Shown here: positions 25,281-35,274 of the stretch, piece by piece
Layout of the letters: each line of letters starts with the position of its first letter
How positions within the stretch are numbered: position 1 is the first letter of the stretch
Origin: Paenibacillus senegalensis JC66
GTDB lineage: Bacteria > Bacillota > Bacilli > Paenibacillales > NBRC-103111
Assembly (NCBI RefSeq): GCF_000285515.1
Contig: NZ_HE610961.1
Coordinates: forward strand, 235,863-299,862
DNA: 64,000 nucleotides
Direction: 5' to 3'
Translations under genes and position numbers: made by a program
The notes under the pieces: model-generated
What the model was told of the DNA's origin: nothing
What the model saw: the letters and a program-made list of their open reading frames with translations, nothing else
Databases searched by the model: none

Positions 25281-28200
25281 TTAAAATTCCATTTCCACCG
25301 ACAGAGGAATTCTTAATGAAGCTCCTTCTTCCAGATCGTAGACGTAACCTTGACTGAAATCATTCGCGTTCAAATACCTGCGAACCGTTGTCTGATTACC
25401 TATATCGATGCGGTAGAGGCTGCCGCTAATTGGTTCCAGTCCCTGAATCGGGTACACCGCATTACGCACCCCGTCGTTCTCAATGTAAATCATGCGTCCG
25501 ACGAGCTCCTGCGGATTCACTCCATTCAACTCGAGCTCGGCTTCAATTACATTCTCCATGCTCAGGTCTCTTGTGAAATCCACAACCTCTCCCGTGACTG
25601 CAGCTGCAGACGTTACCGGAGTCTCCCCTACCAGGCCGATCTTGGTGCCATCCTGCAGATACAAATATTCCGCCGTACCGTTTTGCTCCGAGTACACTCC
25701 GAAAAATCCGCTAAACACAATGCGGTCATCGATAACATATTCCTTCGCTGGATCAGCAGAATAAAGGATGTAATCTACCCGTCCGTCCACCAGCTCCACT
25801 TTTACAGCGCGAACCGTCATATCAGCCGAAGTATCTACAACTGCGCCGTTAAGCTTTATTTCCGCTTCCGAGATTTCTTCGATATACCGGTCACCCCGGT
25901 AAGGCTCTATTACGGAAGTAAATAAGCTGTCCAGATTGGTGCCGGAGCGGTGAGCGATCATATACCGCAGCTCCGGAGGATTGCCTGGCTTATTCCTCGG
26001 CGGAACTCCATCAGCCAAAGCCACTTCATCCACTGCTCCCAGCATAGTCAGACGCAGATGAATATCGGTAGCGGCCCTCGCTCCCTCTCCTAATACGTTC
26101 CAAGTATCCCGCACATTCCAGTCAATACTGAATTGATCCGCTGAGCTCGTGCCCCGCTCCACATTTTTCAACCAATGAAATCCGCTGCCCATATAGTTCG
26201 GTCCATGGACATCATCCACTCGCTCCCCGAACTCCACATCCGGCCCTGCATAGGTGCCGGTCGGTTGAGCAGTTAGTGACAGCCCCTCTGTCGTGACGGT
26301 TCCTTCGGCACTATGGAAGCTGAAATGATGATCATTGCCGCCCCGGACACGGAAGAAATCGACACTGTAAGAGTTCTCGTTGTCCACCTGGATCATCGCT
26401 GTAGCCCTGCGGTAGATATCTAACTGCGGATAAACAAGCGGCGCTTCCACTTCAACCAGCTTAACCCGTGCGGTTTCGTCGAAATGAGTCGGAAGCGCAA
26501 CGAATTGAGAGTTTTGCTTGCGCTTATTGACGACAACCGTATTGTGGCTGATCGTATTATTGACCCACTGTGCTCTATGCATATCTACTGAATCCGCAAA
26601 TTCCGGATAGCCGAGATCAGGAGCCAAATCCAGCCCAAAGGCATGCAGACCCAGGTTAAGGGTATCCCGGTGGCCGTGTCCGCTGTTCCGACCATAGTAC
26701 ATCCACACATCGCGAAGCGTATCCTGCTGCACATCTACCCGTTCATATTCCTCCTCCGTCAGCAGGCGGAGCGAGGTCACTCCCATTTTATAATTGGTTG
26801 CTCCCGGCGTGCGGCCGATATTTTCAAACCGGATGGTGTGAGTGCCTGCAGCCAGCGGCATCTCCGCCAATAGCTCTTCGTCTCTGTTCGTCCCGAAGAA
26901 ATCAATTTCCTTGACCAGCTGATTGTTCAAGTAAACCTTGTATACTCCATACGAAGCTGCACGGAATGGCTTGAGCATAACATGATACGTGCCTGCTTCC
27001 GCCACATCAAAAGCGAATGTAATGCTGTGCCCCGCCGTCTCCGCCTCCAGCTGCACAGTCCCGGAAGACGCATACGTATTGTAAGCCGTGGAAGCGTGGG
27101 TTACCGGCAGCTGCGGGAAATTATAATTGATCCCATACTGGGTCCTATCGTTTACACCATCGCGAAGCGCTGCGAATCCATAGCCTGTCAAATTCACGCT
27201 GTCCAGCTGCAGAGGGCCCTCCTGCTGAATGACCGCTTCCAAATCAGCAGCGATTGCTTCCGGATTCTCGGTGAAAATATCTCCATGAATCCCTTCGCTG
27301 GAATTCCCATTCAGAAAATACGCTACTTGGGCGTAGATAGGGTCTCCATAGATTTGGAAGGCTTTAACCGTCTGGGCCAAATTCAGCCCGCTTAACGTTG
27401 GATTGCCGGTTTTCTCCGAATCCCCGATGGACGGGATATACCGGTCAGACAGAAGCAGCGGATATATAGCGGCAAACATGCTGCGGAACTTCACATTCTC
27501 ATATAAATCGGCTGTCGGATACAGATCATAGCCATACAGCACATCGGCAACTTGAATGAAATTGTTCAGCCACAGACGATTATAGCCCGGGGCCGCTTCA
27601 TTGCCGTGCCCATCACGATCAACATCGTTCACGAGCGAGGCTAGGATGTTGCCGCCGGTAACTCTCCAGGGATTAGCTACCAGCCCGCCGGATTGATTGT
27701 TAAAATCAAGCCAAATTTGCGTTTCCGGCATCGTATCCAGAACTACCGCCGCCATGGCCAGGGCGCTTTGGTGCATGCCGACATTTCCCCGAATCTGGGC
27801 TTTCTGAACTCCGGGATAAACTTGCCGTAGAATGCCATCTTCAATATTTCGGCGGATGCCTTCGCCCGAATCCTTCCAGGACAGCTTATACTGCGCTCCC
27901 TTGGCGCTTAGGAAATCGATGACGCCGGGATCATCGGTTGCCGGGAAAAAAGCATCGTACGCGCTGATAAACACTTTAACTGTTGCCGTCTCCCAAATCG
28001 AGCCAATCGCTTTACCGGTTCCCGTTCCTCCAGCTGATTGCAGGAAGATGGCAGGGTCGAAGGCGGAGGTGTCGAGATCGGGATATACATCAGCAACCCG
28101 GTCCAGCAAAATAATTCCTGCTCTTGCATATTTTTCGTCTCCTGTGTACAAATAAGCGTCTCTGAAAGCAGCAAGCGCCCTTGGAATCATGCCGGTGGAA

Positions 28201-29588
28201 TGCCACAGGTTCCAGTGATTATAATACGCGATAAACGTATACGTATTGCCTTCATCATCCACCCAGCCATATCCGTCGTCTACTCCCCAGTCAGGGCCGC
28301 GTTCGGGATAGAGTGTGTTGACCAGCAGACTGCGATCCGCAAGCTCCGGCTGGAATAGGCCATGTTCGTCAAGGCCGCTCTCATAATAGGCAGCAAAATC
28401 ATTGGTCGGGAAAACATAGCCGCTGCTCGGATCCACTATTTTCCATGGGGCATTCACCGGATCCGCCGTATAAGGGTAGTTGCCGTATTCATCGATGTCC
28501 CTACCCGTGACCGGACTGCCCATCACCTGATTGACGCCATAGCTCCGCGGCACATGCTGGGAAGAGACCATATTCCATAGAAATTCATGGCCCAGAGCGA
28601 GGAATTCATCGGCTGCCGTAACCGCGGCATCGCGAATACTGGCCGCCCAAGGATAAGCCGCCGCGTTATTTCTTGCGTTCGTGATTTTTTCCTCTGTATA
28701 ATAAGTGATTCTGGTTTTGTCACTGGTAAGCTCCGTCACCTCGATATAGACAGAATCGGTAACCGTGGCGCTATCCAGCTGCACCGTTGCCTGCAGCTCC
28801 CCAGTGCCTGGCTGCAGCCCGCGGTAATCTCCGGTAGCCTGATCCACGTACAGGATATCGGGAGTCAAGCTTTCCCATTCTATAGAGGCATAAGACAAGT
28901 CCGCCTCGGTCCCATCCTGATACTGGCCGGTTAACCGCGTTTGACCGTATTGGCTTACCGTTACGGTTACCGGATCGGTTTGCAGGTGGATCTGCGCCAA
29001 GTGCGGCTCGGAAGGCTCTTCTACAGGCTCAAGGAATAGCTTGCTGGCATACATAGAATAATTATTGCCGGGGGTAGCCGCCGGATTGCGTCCTATCACT
29101 TCAAAAGTAAGCACATGATCGCCTTCATTTAAATACAACGTTTTCATAGGTTTGACCGGACCAAAAACACTGCCGGGGTCATAAAAATCATAGCTTCCAA
29201 CCGATACTCCGTTCACGGAAAGCTCCCCTATACCGGCGCTAAAATAGAGGTAGCCCTGGAAGGAGAGCAGATAATGCCCCGACTCAGGAACCGAAAATTC
29301 AAATGATCGGGACAAGCCTATAGAGCGTGCATCAATACCTGCTCCGTAGGCATTGTTGCGAATCGTCACCGGTGCCGCGTTAGGATCCCCCAGCACTCGG
29401 AGATCCCCGTCACCGGAAAACGCATCCAAAAAATCATAAATCAACGTCCCCGCCTGATGCTGACTTCCTTCATCGACCCTTTCCCCCTGCTGTGCAGCAC
29501 TGCTGATTGCCGGCAGCAGCAAGCTTAGCAGCAATACAGCAGACAAGCCTGCACCTTGCCATGGCTTTAACCTTCGTCCAGACCTCAC
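25281..29588 (-). CDS. Large secreted heparinase II/III-family protein
   Basis: Exported protein of 1435 residues with an N-terminal signal (hydrophobic LSAVLLLSLLLPAISSAA, residues about 15-32) behind a GTG start. A carbohydrate-binding-like beta-sandwich lies at about 50-195 and a bacterial Ig-like segment at 200-285. A long alpha/alpha-barrel region covers about 290-840, a second sandwich about 845-945, and a heparinase II/III-type beta region follows with YGRNSGHGHRDTLNLGLHAF near residue 970 and NNTISHNTVVVN. Enzymes of this type are lyases that cut uronic-acid polysaccharides by beta-elimination and leave an unsaturated sugar. The polymer (alginate, glycosaminoglycan or another) is not predictable. 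An AraC regulator is divergent from it. Confidence 0.78.
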   Translation of the reverse strand: MRSGRRLKPWQGAGLSAVLLLSLLLPAISSAAQQGERVDEGSQHQAGTLIYDFLDAFSGDGDLRVLGDPNAAPVTIRNNAYGAGIDARSIGLSRSFEFSVPESGHYLLSFQGYLYFSAGIGELSVNGVSVGSYDFYDPGSVFGPVKPMKTLYLNEGDHVLTFEVIGRNPAATPGNNYSMYASKLFLEPVEEPSEPHLAQIHLQTDPVTVTVSQYGQTRLTGQYQDGTEADLSYASIEWESLTPDILYVDQATGDYRGLQPGTGELQATVQLDSATVTDSVYIEVTELTSDKTRITYYTEEKITNARNNAAAYPWAASIRDAAVTAADEFLALGHEFLWNMVSSQHVPRSYGVNQVMGSPVTGRDIDEYGNYPYTADPVNAPWKIVDPSSGYVFPTNDFAAYYESGLDEHGLFQPELADRSLLVNTLYPERGPDWGVDDGYGWVDDEGNTYTFIAYYNHWNLWHSTGMIPRALAAFRDAYLYTGDEKYARAGIILLDRVADVYPDLDTSAFDPAIFLQSAGGTGTGKAIGSIWETATVKVFISAYDAFFPATDDPGVIDFLSAKGAQYKLSWKDSGEGIRRNIEDGILRQVYPGVQKAQIRGNVGMHQSALAMAAVVLDTMPETQIWLDFNNQSGGLVANPWRVTGGNILASLVNDVDRDGHGNEAAPGYNRLWLNNFIQVADVLYGYDLYPTADLYENVKFRSMFAAIYPLLLSDRYIPSIGDSEKTGNPTLSGLNLAQTVKAFQIYGDPIYAQVAYFLNGNSSEGIHGDIFTENPEAIAADLEAVIQQEGPLQLDSVNLTGYGFAALRDGVNDRTQYGINYNFPQLPVTHASTAYNTYASSGTVQLEAETAGHSITFAFDVAEAGTYHVMLKPFRAASYGVYKVYLNNQLVKEIDFFGTNRDEELLAEMPLAAGTHTIRFENIGRTPGATNYKMGVTSLRLLTEEEYERVDVQQDTLRDVWMYYGRNSGHGHRDTLNLGLHAFGLDLAPDLGYPEFADSVDMHRAQWVNNTISHNTVVVNKRKQNSQFVALPTHFDETARVKLVEVEAPLVYPQLDIYRRATAMIQVDNENSYSVDFFRVRGGNDHHFSFHSAEGTVTTEGLSLTAQPTGTYAGPDVEFGERVDDVHGPNYMGSGFHWLKNVERGTSSADQFSIDWNVRDTWNVLGEGARAATDIHLRLTMLGAVDEVALADGVPPRNKPGNPPELRYMIAHRSGTNLDSLFTSVIEPYRGDRYIEEISEAEIKLNGAVVDTSADMTVRAVKVELVDGRVDYILYSADPAKEYVIDDRIVFSGFFGVYSEQNGTAEYLYLQDGTKIGLVGETPVTSAAAVTGEVVDFTRDLSMENVIEAELELNGVNPQELVGRMIYIENDGVRNAVYPIQGLEPISGSLYRIDIGNQTTVRRYLNANDFSQGYVYDLEEGASLRIPLSVEMEF

Positions 29589-29615
29589 ACCGGATCACTT
29601 CCTTTTTCCTAGGAT

Positions 29616-29631
29616 TGGTAAAACGGTTCCA
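29616..29631. promoter_or_regulatory. Palindromic, cre-like site before the large heparinase gene
   Basis: TGGTAAAACGGTTCCA lies about 30 bases upstream of the heparinase GTG. Its partial dyad around the CG resembles a catabolite-responsive element, with imperfect spacing. It could equally belong to the divergent AraC regulator. Confidence 0.3.
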
Positions 29632-29829
29632 TCTGCATTATAGCCGCTGCCTATGATCAAGGTAATGGACATTTGAGGATGAAGCTTGGACAAAATGAGT
29701 CTACCGTTTTATTCAATTAAACTTGGGGTAATGATAAGATAAAAGCATCTAACTTCCGCATCATCCCACTTCGGCATGTGTACCTAGGAATACTTAATAT
29801 CATAGGAAAAGAAGAGAGGAGCAGATGAT

Positions 29830-30738
29830 TTGAAAGCGATTCCAAAGCTGTCTTCTCATCAGCAAACAATCTACGTTCCGGATATGAGCACATCTTTCCA
29901 AGTGTACCAAACCCACTGGCGGGTCACCCAGCCTAATTGGTCGAGACCCCTGCACGAGCACCCCATGTTTGAACTGAATTATGTTCTGGAAGGTCACCAA
30001 AAAGTGCTGGTAGGCCACGATAAGGTTGTCATGAATTCCGGCGATATTTTGCTGATTCCCCCGGGCGTGCCTCATCGGGTGACTGATTCCAATCATCAGC
30101 AGGTTGTCTATTTCGCTCTTCATTTTGATGTGGAGGACTACATCTTCAGAGCTATGCTTAATCAATACGGCTGCGGTCTTCATCCTGCAGGCTCGGCCTC
30201 GGAAAGCGTTCTGCGTGAGCCTCTGGGCCAGCTGCTGCAGGTAATTAAGCATGATAGTAAAGATCAGTCGCAAATCTCGCAGAGAATGATCTTTGTTTCT
30301 CGCTTATTCACTTTGCTCGCCGCCCTGGGGACAGTCAGCGAGCAGCGCGGGGAACTCCCGCAGCAGCCGCAGAATACGTCGATGCTGGGGCTGGCCTGCA
30401 AAATGGCGAAATGGATTGAGGATGCCATCCGCTCTGACCACGTTCAGCCCGCTTACTCCCAGCGATCCATTGCCCGGTTGGCCGAGGAGCTCGGCTACAG
30501 CGCATCCTATCTGCGTAAAGTGTTCCACAAAATCTTTGGCTGCTCTCCCCGGCAATACTGGTCGAGGATGATGCTGCACACTGCGCGAATCGAACTGCTC
30601 GACCCGGGGCAAACGCTGGAAGGGATTGCTGCAAAGCTGGGCTATCAGGACGGTGCCCACTTCAGCAAGCAGTTCAAACGCTGGACTGGCTACTCGCCCA
30701 CAGAATTTCGGCTTTCCCGGCAAAGCCAGGAAACGTAA
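29830..30738 (+). CDS. AraC-family transcriptional regulator with cupin domain
   Basis: Regulator of 302 residues. The N-terminal half is an AraC-type cupin (RPLHEHPMFELNYVLEG and GDILLIPPGVPHRV) that senses a sugar. The C-terminal ~100 residues carry two helix-turn-helix motifs (SIARLAEELGYSASYLRKVF and GIAAKLGYQDGAHFSKQFKRW). The start is TTG at 29830, 7 bases after GAGGAG. It is divergent from the 1435-residue lyase gene across a 241-base spacer and probably activates it in response to released oligosaccharides. Confidence 0.87.
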   Translation: MKAIPKLSSHQQTIYVPDMSTSFQVYQTHWRVTQPNWSRPLHEHPMFELNYVLEGHQKVLVGHDKVVMNSGDILLIPPGVPHRVTDSNHQQVVYFALHFDVEDYIFRAMLNQYGCGLHPAGSASESVLREPLGQLLQVIKHDSKDQSQISQRMIFVSRLFTLLAALGTVSEQRGELPQQPQNTSMLGLACKMAKWIEDAIRSDHVQPAYSQRSIARLAEELGYSASYLRKVFHKIFGCSPRQYWSRMMLHTARIELLDPGQTLEGIAAKLGYQDGAHFSKQFKRWTGYSPTEFRLSRQSQET

Positions 30739-30794
30739 CCATAGCAAACCTTATAGGATTTTAGCCCCATCTTCATTGTTTGAACTAATCAATG

Positions 30795-30854
30795 ACAAAA
30801 AGACCTGAAGCGGCTAACATGGAGCTCCGCGGCTCCCTAACCGTTTCAGGTCTT
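30795..30854 (-). terminator. Long hairpin terminator between the AraC and RDD genes
   Basis: AAGACCTGAA (30800-30809) pairs with TTCAGGTCTT (30845-30854), and the loop contains further pairing (CGGCTA with TAACCG, GGAG with CTCC), giving about 20 pairs. On the minus strand it is followed by TTTTTG, so it mainly ends transcription of the RDD gene; it may also stop araC transcription. Confidence 0.65.
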
Positions 30855-30941
30855 GTATGGCCTGCTTCCCAGCTGCGAGCCGCACCATTCAGATCCGCCT
30901 AGCTAAGCTCCAGGCAGCGCCATTCAGATCCGCCATTCTCT

Positions 30942-31751
30942 TCAAGCTCCCAGCTTCCATTCCTCTCTTACAGTCATATACAATTCAACAAGAAAAGCCT
31001 GAGGATAAGACGAGTACTGCTCCCGCGGCAAATTCAGCCTTGCCCCTAATAAGTGGGCCAGCTTCGAAGCCAGCTCATACTGCTTCCGAGCATCCAGGGC
31101 AGGCATTCTTTCCACCAAGCCTTGCAGAAGCTGCCAATCCTCGCGGCTCATCTGCTCGCTTAATGAGGGAGACAATGTCAGATGGACGACGTATTTGGCT
31201 TGGAACTTCTTGAGCCATTTGTTCAGCCGCTTCTCGCGGCGAAGACTTTCCTGCTGAGCATCACGTACGACCACGGTGCCGGCAGCTACATCCCCCAGCC
31301 TCCGGTCCTGAGGATGAAAGAATATCCATACCGCTCCCAATATAAACATTATAGGCAGGAAGTCGATTAGCCGAAAAAAGGTGCGGATAGCCGCAGATAA
31401 AAAGGTAAGCGGCTGGCCATTTTCCTGGATCACTCTTATGCCGAGCCATTTTTTGCCCAAGGTCTGACCGCCATAATAATATTCCATAACAATATAGTAC
31501 GCGCTGAACAGCAGCCAGCTGAATACAATCAGAAAAGCGTCCACATATTGTCCCATTAGGTTAGCGAGATCAGTGCCAATCAGCGCCAGAAGAAGATACA
31601 AGATCAGATTGACCGCCATAATGATTCCGATAATAATAAGCATATCCAGCAGGAGCGCAGCAGCGCGGCTCCCTAAGCCGGCCATCGTTAACTGGAGCCG
31701 CACATGCTCGGAAGTAACCACTGTGGACTGTCTTCGATATGTGTCCTGCAA
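30942..31751 (-). CDS. RDD-family membrane protein
   Basis: Protein of 269 residues with an RDD domain (residues about 22-165): the first arginine is in LGSRAAALLLDMLI, and the second motif is HPQDRRLGDVAAGTVVVRD. Three or four membrane spans are visible, and a cytoplasmic C-terminal region of about 100 residues follows. The start is TTG at 31751 after AAGGAG. It is divergent from the SpoIIM-like gene across about 180 bases. Genes of this pair often accompany MoxR-DUF58 clusters, as they do here. The molecular role is not known. Confidence 0.82.
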   Translation of the reverse strand: MQDTYRRQSTVVTSEHVRLQLTMAGLGSRAAALLLDMLIIIGIIMAVNLILYLLLALIGTDLANLMGQYVDAFLIVFSWLLFSAYYIVMEYYYGGQTLGKKWLGIRVIQENGQPLTFLSAAIRTFFRLIDFLPIMFILGAVWIFFHPQDRRLGDVAAGTVVVRDAQQESLRREKRLNKWLKKFQAKYVVHLTLSPSLSEQMSREDWQLLQGLVERMPALDARKQYELASKLAHLLGARLNLPREQYSSYPQAFLVELYMTVREEWKLGA

Positions 31752-31934
31752 AGGTATATCTCTCCTTCACTCGAGTAATATGATAAAATTAGAAACGTAT
31801 AGATTCCCCTCTAAATTTGCAATCACGCGCTGCAAACCATATAGTTTGTAACCCGCGCTGGAATCGTTTAAGAAAAAAAGCTTAACGCTATCTATGTAAT
31901 GGAACTTTTATCGATAAGGAGATTGCCTGAACTT

Positions 31935-32978
31935 ATGACCATTCAACGTTATATCCGGGAGCACAAGCCGGTATGGAATGAACTGGAGCAGCTGCTCACA
32001 TTATTTGAGAAAAATAAGAACCGCCTGGAGGCAGAGCATATCGACCGGCTCACCTATTTATACAAGCTGGCCTCCTCCCATTTGGCCTACTCCCAAACCT
32101 ATTACGCCAACGATGAAATCGTTGTCTACTTGAACCAGCTCGTATCACGCACTCATCATGTCCTGCACGCTGAGCAATGGAAAACGTCCCATCGCCTCGG
32201 TGATTTTTTTGGCCGCCGGTTTATTCAATTTTTGGTTGACCGCCGGTACATGATTCTGCTTGCCTTCGCACTGTTTATGCTGGGTGGAATCAGCGGTTTC
32301 ATAGCGGTATATATCGATCCCTTGAATCTCGCCGCCGTCACTTCGCCGGAATTGGCCTCCCAGATCGACCCCTACCGCGTCGGAGAAGGTCATGACCAGC
32401 TGCAGAATGCTGTTTTTTCTACGAATATAATGACCAATAACATCCGGGTCGCTATTCTGGCCTTTGTCAGCGGCATTACGCTTGGTCTTATGACCGTCTA
32501 TGTTCTGTTTTACAACGGCTTGATCATCGGGGCGCTGGCCGCGGTATTTTGGCAGGCCGGGACCAGCTACGTGTTCTGGGCCTATATTCTACCTCACGGG
32601 ATCATTGAGCTGGCTGCTATCTTTATAGCAGGAGGTGCCGGCCTGTATCTGGGCTACCGCATGATCAATCCCGGGGCCTATACATGGAAATACCGGCTGC
32701 TGCGCACCGTTCGTGAATCGGCGATGCTGTTAATCGGCACAATTCCATTGTTTGTCATCGCGGCCATAATTGAAGGATACGTTACTCCTTCCACCCTGCC
32801 GCTAGCCGCCAAGTATACGTTCGCGCTGGTCACGCTGCTCGCCCTTGTTCTCTATATAGCCTACGGCAGAATGAATCAGCGCAGGCATGATTTGAACCAG
32901 GCCAAGCAAGATCAAGGCCGCTCACGCAAGAGCTTGCTGGCAGCCCGAAAGCCCGGCATGACCCGGACGTCCACCTGA
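31935..32978 (+). CDS. SpoIIM-like (stage II sporulation protein M family) membrane protein
   Basis: Membrane protein of about 347 residues with a soluble N-terminal part and five or six spans (LLAFALFMLGGISGFIAVY, VAILAFVSGITLGLMTVYVL, FWAYILPHGIIELAAIFIAG). The segment ILPHGIIELAAIFIAGGAG is the family hallmark. In sporulation SpoIIM works with SpoIID and SpoIIP in engulfment. This longer paralogue, beside RDD and DUF58 genes, is probably a vegetative envelope protein instead. The start is uncertain: ATG 31935 is 13 bases from AAGGAG, and ATG 31899 has no ribosome site. Confidence 0.82.
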   Translation: MTIQRYIREHKPVWNELEQLLTLFEKNKNRLEAEHIDRLTYLYKLASSHLAYSQTYYANDEIVVYLNQLVSRTHHVLHAEQWKTSHRLGDFFGRRFIQFLVDRRYMILLAFALFMLGGISGFIAVYIDPLNLAAVTSPELASQIDPYRVGEGHDQLQNAVFSTNIMTNNIRVAILAFVSGITLGLMTVYVLFYNGLIIGALAAVFWQAGTSYVFWAYILPHGIIELAAIFIAGGAGLYLGYRMINPGAYTWKYRLLRTVRESAMLLIGTIPLFVIAAIIEGYVTPSTLPLAAKYTFALVTLLALVLYIAYGRMNQRRHDLNQAKQDQGRSRKSLLAARKPGMTRTST

Positions 32979-32992
32979 CGTCCGGTTTTTTT
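32963..32992 (+). terminator. Intrinsic terminator overlapping the end of the SpoIIM-like gene
   Basis: CCGGACGT (32963-32970) pairs with ACGTCCGG (32978-32985) and is followed by seven T residues. The left arm lies inside the last codons and the stop codon TGA (32976-32978) lies in the loop. Confidence 0.85.
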
Positions 32993-33021
32993 CGTTGTCC
33001 CGCTATAGCTGCTTTCATTCA

Positions 33022-34398
33022 TTACAGCACATCAGATGATTTGATCTGGAGATAACGGTTGACCGTTGTCCAAGCCAGCTCGCCGACCGGAACATCTATC
33101 GCTTCTATGCCGGCTGCCTTTATGCGGGCGGTCTGCTCCATTCTCTGCATAGTAAGCTTATGCGCCATACTTTTAATATAAGCATCGCGAATCGACTCCG
33201 ATTCCGTTTGGGTCCAGGCATGAAGCACTTCATCCCGCAGCCCGACAAGCAGCAGATGATGCTGCCTTCTAACCCTTGCCAGCAGCATGCCGGTGGATTT
33301 CTCCAGCATATAAAGATCGAGGTCGGAGAACAGGATCGTCAATGTGCGTTTCCTCTGCACCCTCATCAAAAACTGCAGGGCCATCTCATAGCTGGACTCT
33401 ACGTAATCGCTTTGCACATTGAAGACAGCGTCCGTCATCGCCTGCAGATGAGTTAATCCCGCGCCAGGCGGCACATAAATTTTGACCTCGCTGGCGAACA
33501 CGATCAATCCCGCCTTGTCTCCCTGCTTCAGGGCAACCGCCGCCAGGGAAAGCGCCGCTTCCAGCACTGCATCCAGCTTCGTTCTGCCGGCCAATTCAAC
33601 GCCCATTCTTCTCCCGCAATCAATCAGGATCATAACTGTCTTTCCACGTTCCGGACGAAACACATTGGTCATCAGCGTCCCGGCCCGTGCCGTAGCCCGC
33701 CAATTAATCATCCGCGGGTCATCGTCCGGCACATATTCACGGATGGCATGAAGCTCAGAGCCGCTCCGGTCGCGGCGGAAAAGTCGCTTGCCTTCGAGCA
33801 TGAGATGGTTCTGCATCGAAGACAGCACTCCCCTGACCCCGGACAAGTCCGGGTAAATATTCATGACCTGCGGCTGCTCCACCTTCATCTGCTTCTGCCA
33901 AAGGCCGAGCGGCCCCCGCAGGCGAACACGGAACCAGCCCAATGTGAATTGGCCGCGTTCCCGCCCGGTTGTGGTATAGCGGATTTCAGCGTGTCTTCCC
34001 TGCCAAGTCGCTGCTAGCTGTTCAACTGGCGGAGACACGAATTCCGCCGGCAAATCATCACGCACCTCAATCGGAATCGATACCGGGTCTTGAGCTTTGG
34101 CATGAATCGTCACTTCAAACGGGCTGCCGATATCCGCCTGCTTGGGCAGCTCACGGCTAAAGCTCAAGCCTTTGCGCCGGGGCAGCAGCGATATATCCAG
34201 CACCGCCGCACCGAGCAGCAGACCGTTGGTCAGCAGCAGCGCAGGCAGGCCCAATCCGAGAAAATAACCCAAGCCGGTAATCAGGGCGGAGGCTCCCGTC
34301 AACCACACCATCTTGAGCGTCGGCACCACGGCGCGCCGCTCAAGCACCTCAACGAGGAACCGGAATGGTCGCCAGCGTTTCCTGGATGAAGTGGTCAC
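33022..34398 (-). CDS. DUF58 domain-containing protein (von Willebrand factor A-like)
   Basis: Protein of 458 residues with two N-terminal membrane spans (about 28-65), an extracytoplasmic-like middle region and the DUF58 core. The core signature is SGSELHAIREYVPDDDPRMI followed by NWRATARAGTLMTNVFRPE. The downstream VWA-like segment reads MILIDCGRRMG, where the metal-site DxSxS motif is degenerate. DUF58 proteins are regularly encoded next to MoxR ATPases and are thought to be their clients or partners. It overlaps the MoxR gene by 50 bases and starts with GTG after GGAGGGAG. Confidence 0.88.
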   Translation of the reverse strand: MTTSSRKRWRPFRFLVEVLERRAVVPTLKMVWLTGASALITGLGYFLGLGLPALLLTNGLLLGAAVLDISLLPRRKGLSFSRELPKQADIGSPFEVTIHAKAQDPVSIPIEVRDDLPAEFVSPPVEQLAATWQGRHAEIRYTTTGRERGQFTLGWFRVRLRGPLGLWQKQMKVEQPQVMNIYPDLSGVRGVLSSMQNHLMLEGKRLFRRDRSGSELHAIREYVPDDDPRMINWRATARAGTLMTNVFRPERGKTVMILIDCGRRMGVELAGRTKLDAVLEAALSLAAVALKQGDKAGLIVFASEVKIYVPPGAGLTHLQAMTDAVFNVQSDYVESSYEMALQFLMRVQRKRTLTILFSDLDLYMLEKSTGMLLARVRRQHHLLLVGLRDEVLHAWTQTESESIRDAYIKSMAHKLTMQRMEQTARIKAAGIEAIDVPVGELAWTTVNRYLQIKSSDVL

Positions 34399-35269
34399 TG
34401 GTTTCTCCCTCCAATTCCATTTGCGGAGTTAGCAGTAAACGGTGTCTCAAGGCGGGAACGGCAACGATTTTGATATCATCCGGAGTGACAAAGCTGCGGT
34501 CGTCCAGCAAAGCCCAGGCTTTGGCGGCGTTAAGCAGGGCGATGCCCGCTCTGGGGCTCGCACCAAGCTGCAGCCGCTTGTCTTCGCGGGTATACCGGAT
34601 CAGCTGAGCGACGTACTCGATAATCGAATCCTCCACGACAACCTTTGTCAAGGCAGCTCTCAGCTCCTTTATGCGCTGGATGGACAGACTGGACTTTGGC
34701 TCCTGCTGATTCTCCGCGTAAAAAGGAACGTGATTTTTTAAAATAGCCAGTTCAGATTCCAGTGAAGGGTACGATACCGTCAGCTTAAACAGAAACCGGT
34801 CCAGCTGGGCTTCCGGCAAAGGATATGTCCCCTCGTACTCGACCGGGTTCTGGGTAGCGACTACAAAGAAAGGATCAGGCAGCGGGTAAGTATCCCCCTG
34901 CACAGTTACCTGCCGTTCCTCCATCGCTTCCAGCAATGCCGCTTGCGTCTTTGGGGGAGTGCGGTTGATTTCATCCGCCAGCAGCAAATTCGCAAATATC
35001 GGCCCCTTCACCATTTCAAAGGAATGCTCGCGGCTGTTGAAAATTAAGCTGCCGGTAATATCACTGGGCATCATATCCGGTGTAAACTGCACCCGGTGGA
35101 ACACCCCGTCGGTCAACTCGGCAAGCGTCCTCACCATTTTCGTTTTTCCGATGCCGGGAACCCCCTCAAGCAGAACGTGTCCGCCGGATAAAAAGGCGGT
35201 TAACAGCAAGCGGATATTCGTATTCTGTCCCTTAATAATTTGTTCCATCTGATAAAGCAACTGCTGCAT
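34349..35269 (-). CDS. MoxR-family AAA+ ATPase
   Basis: AAA+ ATPase of 306 residues. Walker A is GVPGIGKTK, Walker B is LLLADEINRTPPK, and sensor 1 is FVVATQNPVEYEGTYPLPEA, followed by QLDRFLFK. The C-terminal lid holds SPRAGIALLNAAKAWALL and VTPDDIKIVAVPALRHRL. MoxR proteins act as chaperones that assemble or insert cofactors into partner complexes, typically with VWA or DUF58 proteins. The ATG at 35269 lies 8 bases after AAGGAG and only 5 bases beyond the DUF4350 stop. Confidence 0.92.
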   Translation of the reverse strand: MQQLLYQMEQIIKGQNTNIRLLLTAFLSGGHVLLEGVPGIGKTKMVRTLAELTDGVFHRVQFTPDMMPSDITGSLIFNSREHSFEMVKGPIFANLLLADEINRTPPKTQAALLEAMEERQVTVQGDTYPLPDPFFVVATQNPVEYEGTYPLPEAQLDRFLFKLTVSYPSLESELAILKNHVPFYAENQQEPKSSLSIQRIKELRAALTKVVVEDSIIEYVAQLIRYTREDKRLQLGASPRAGIALLNAAKAWALLDDRSFVTPDDIKIVAVPALRHRLLLTPQMELEGETSDHFIQETLATIPVPR

Positions 35270-35274
35270 CGCTC

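Noticed and set aside
31935-32978. True stage II sporulation gene spoIIM
   Set aside because: The protein is much longer than SpoIIM (about 210 residues) and lies with RDD and MoxR-cluster genes, not sporulation genes.
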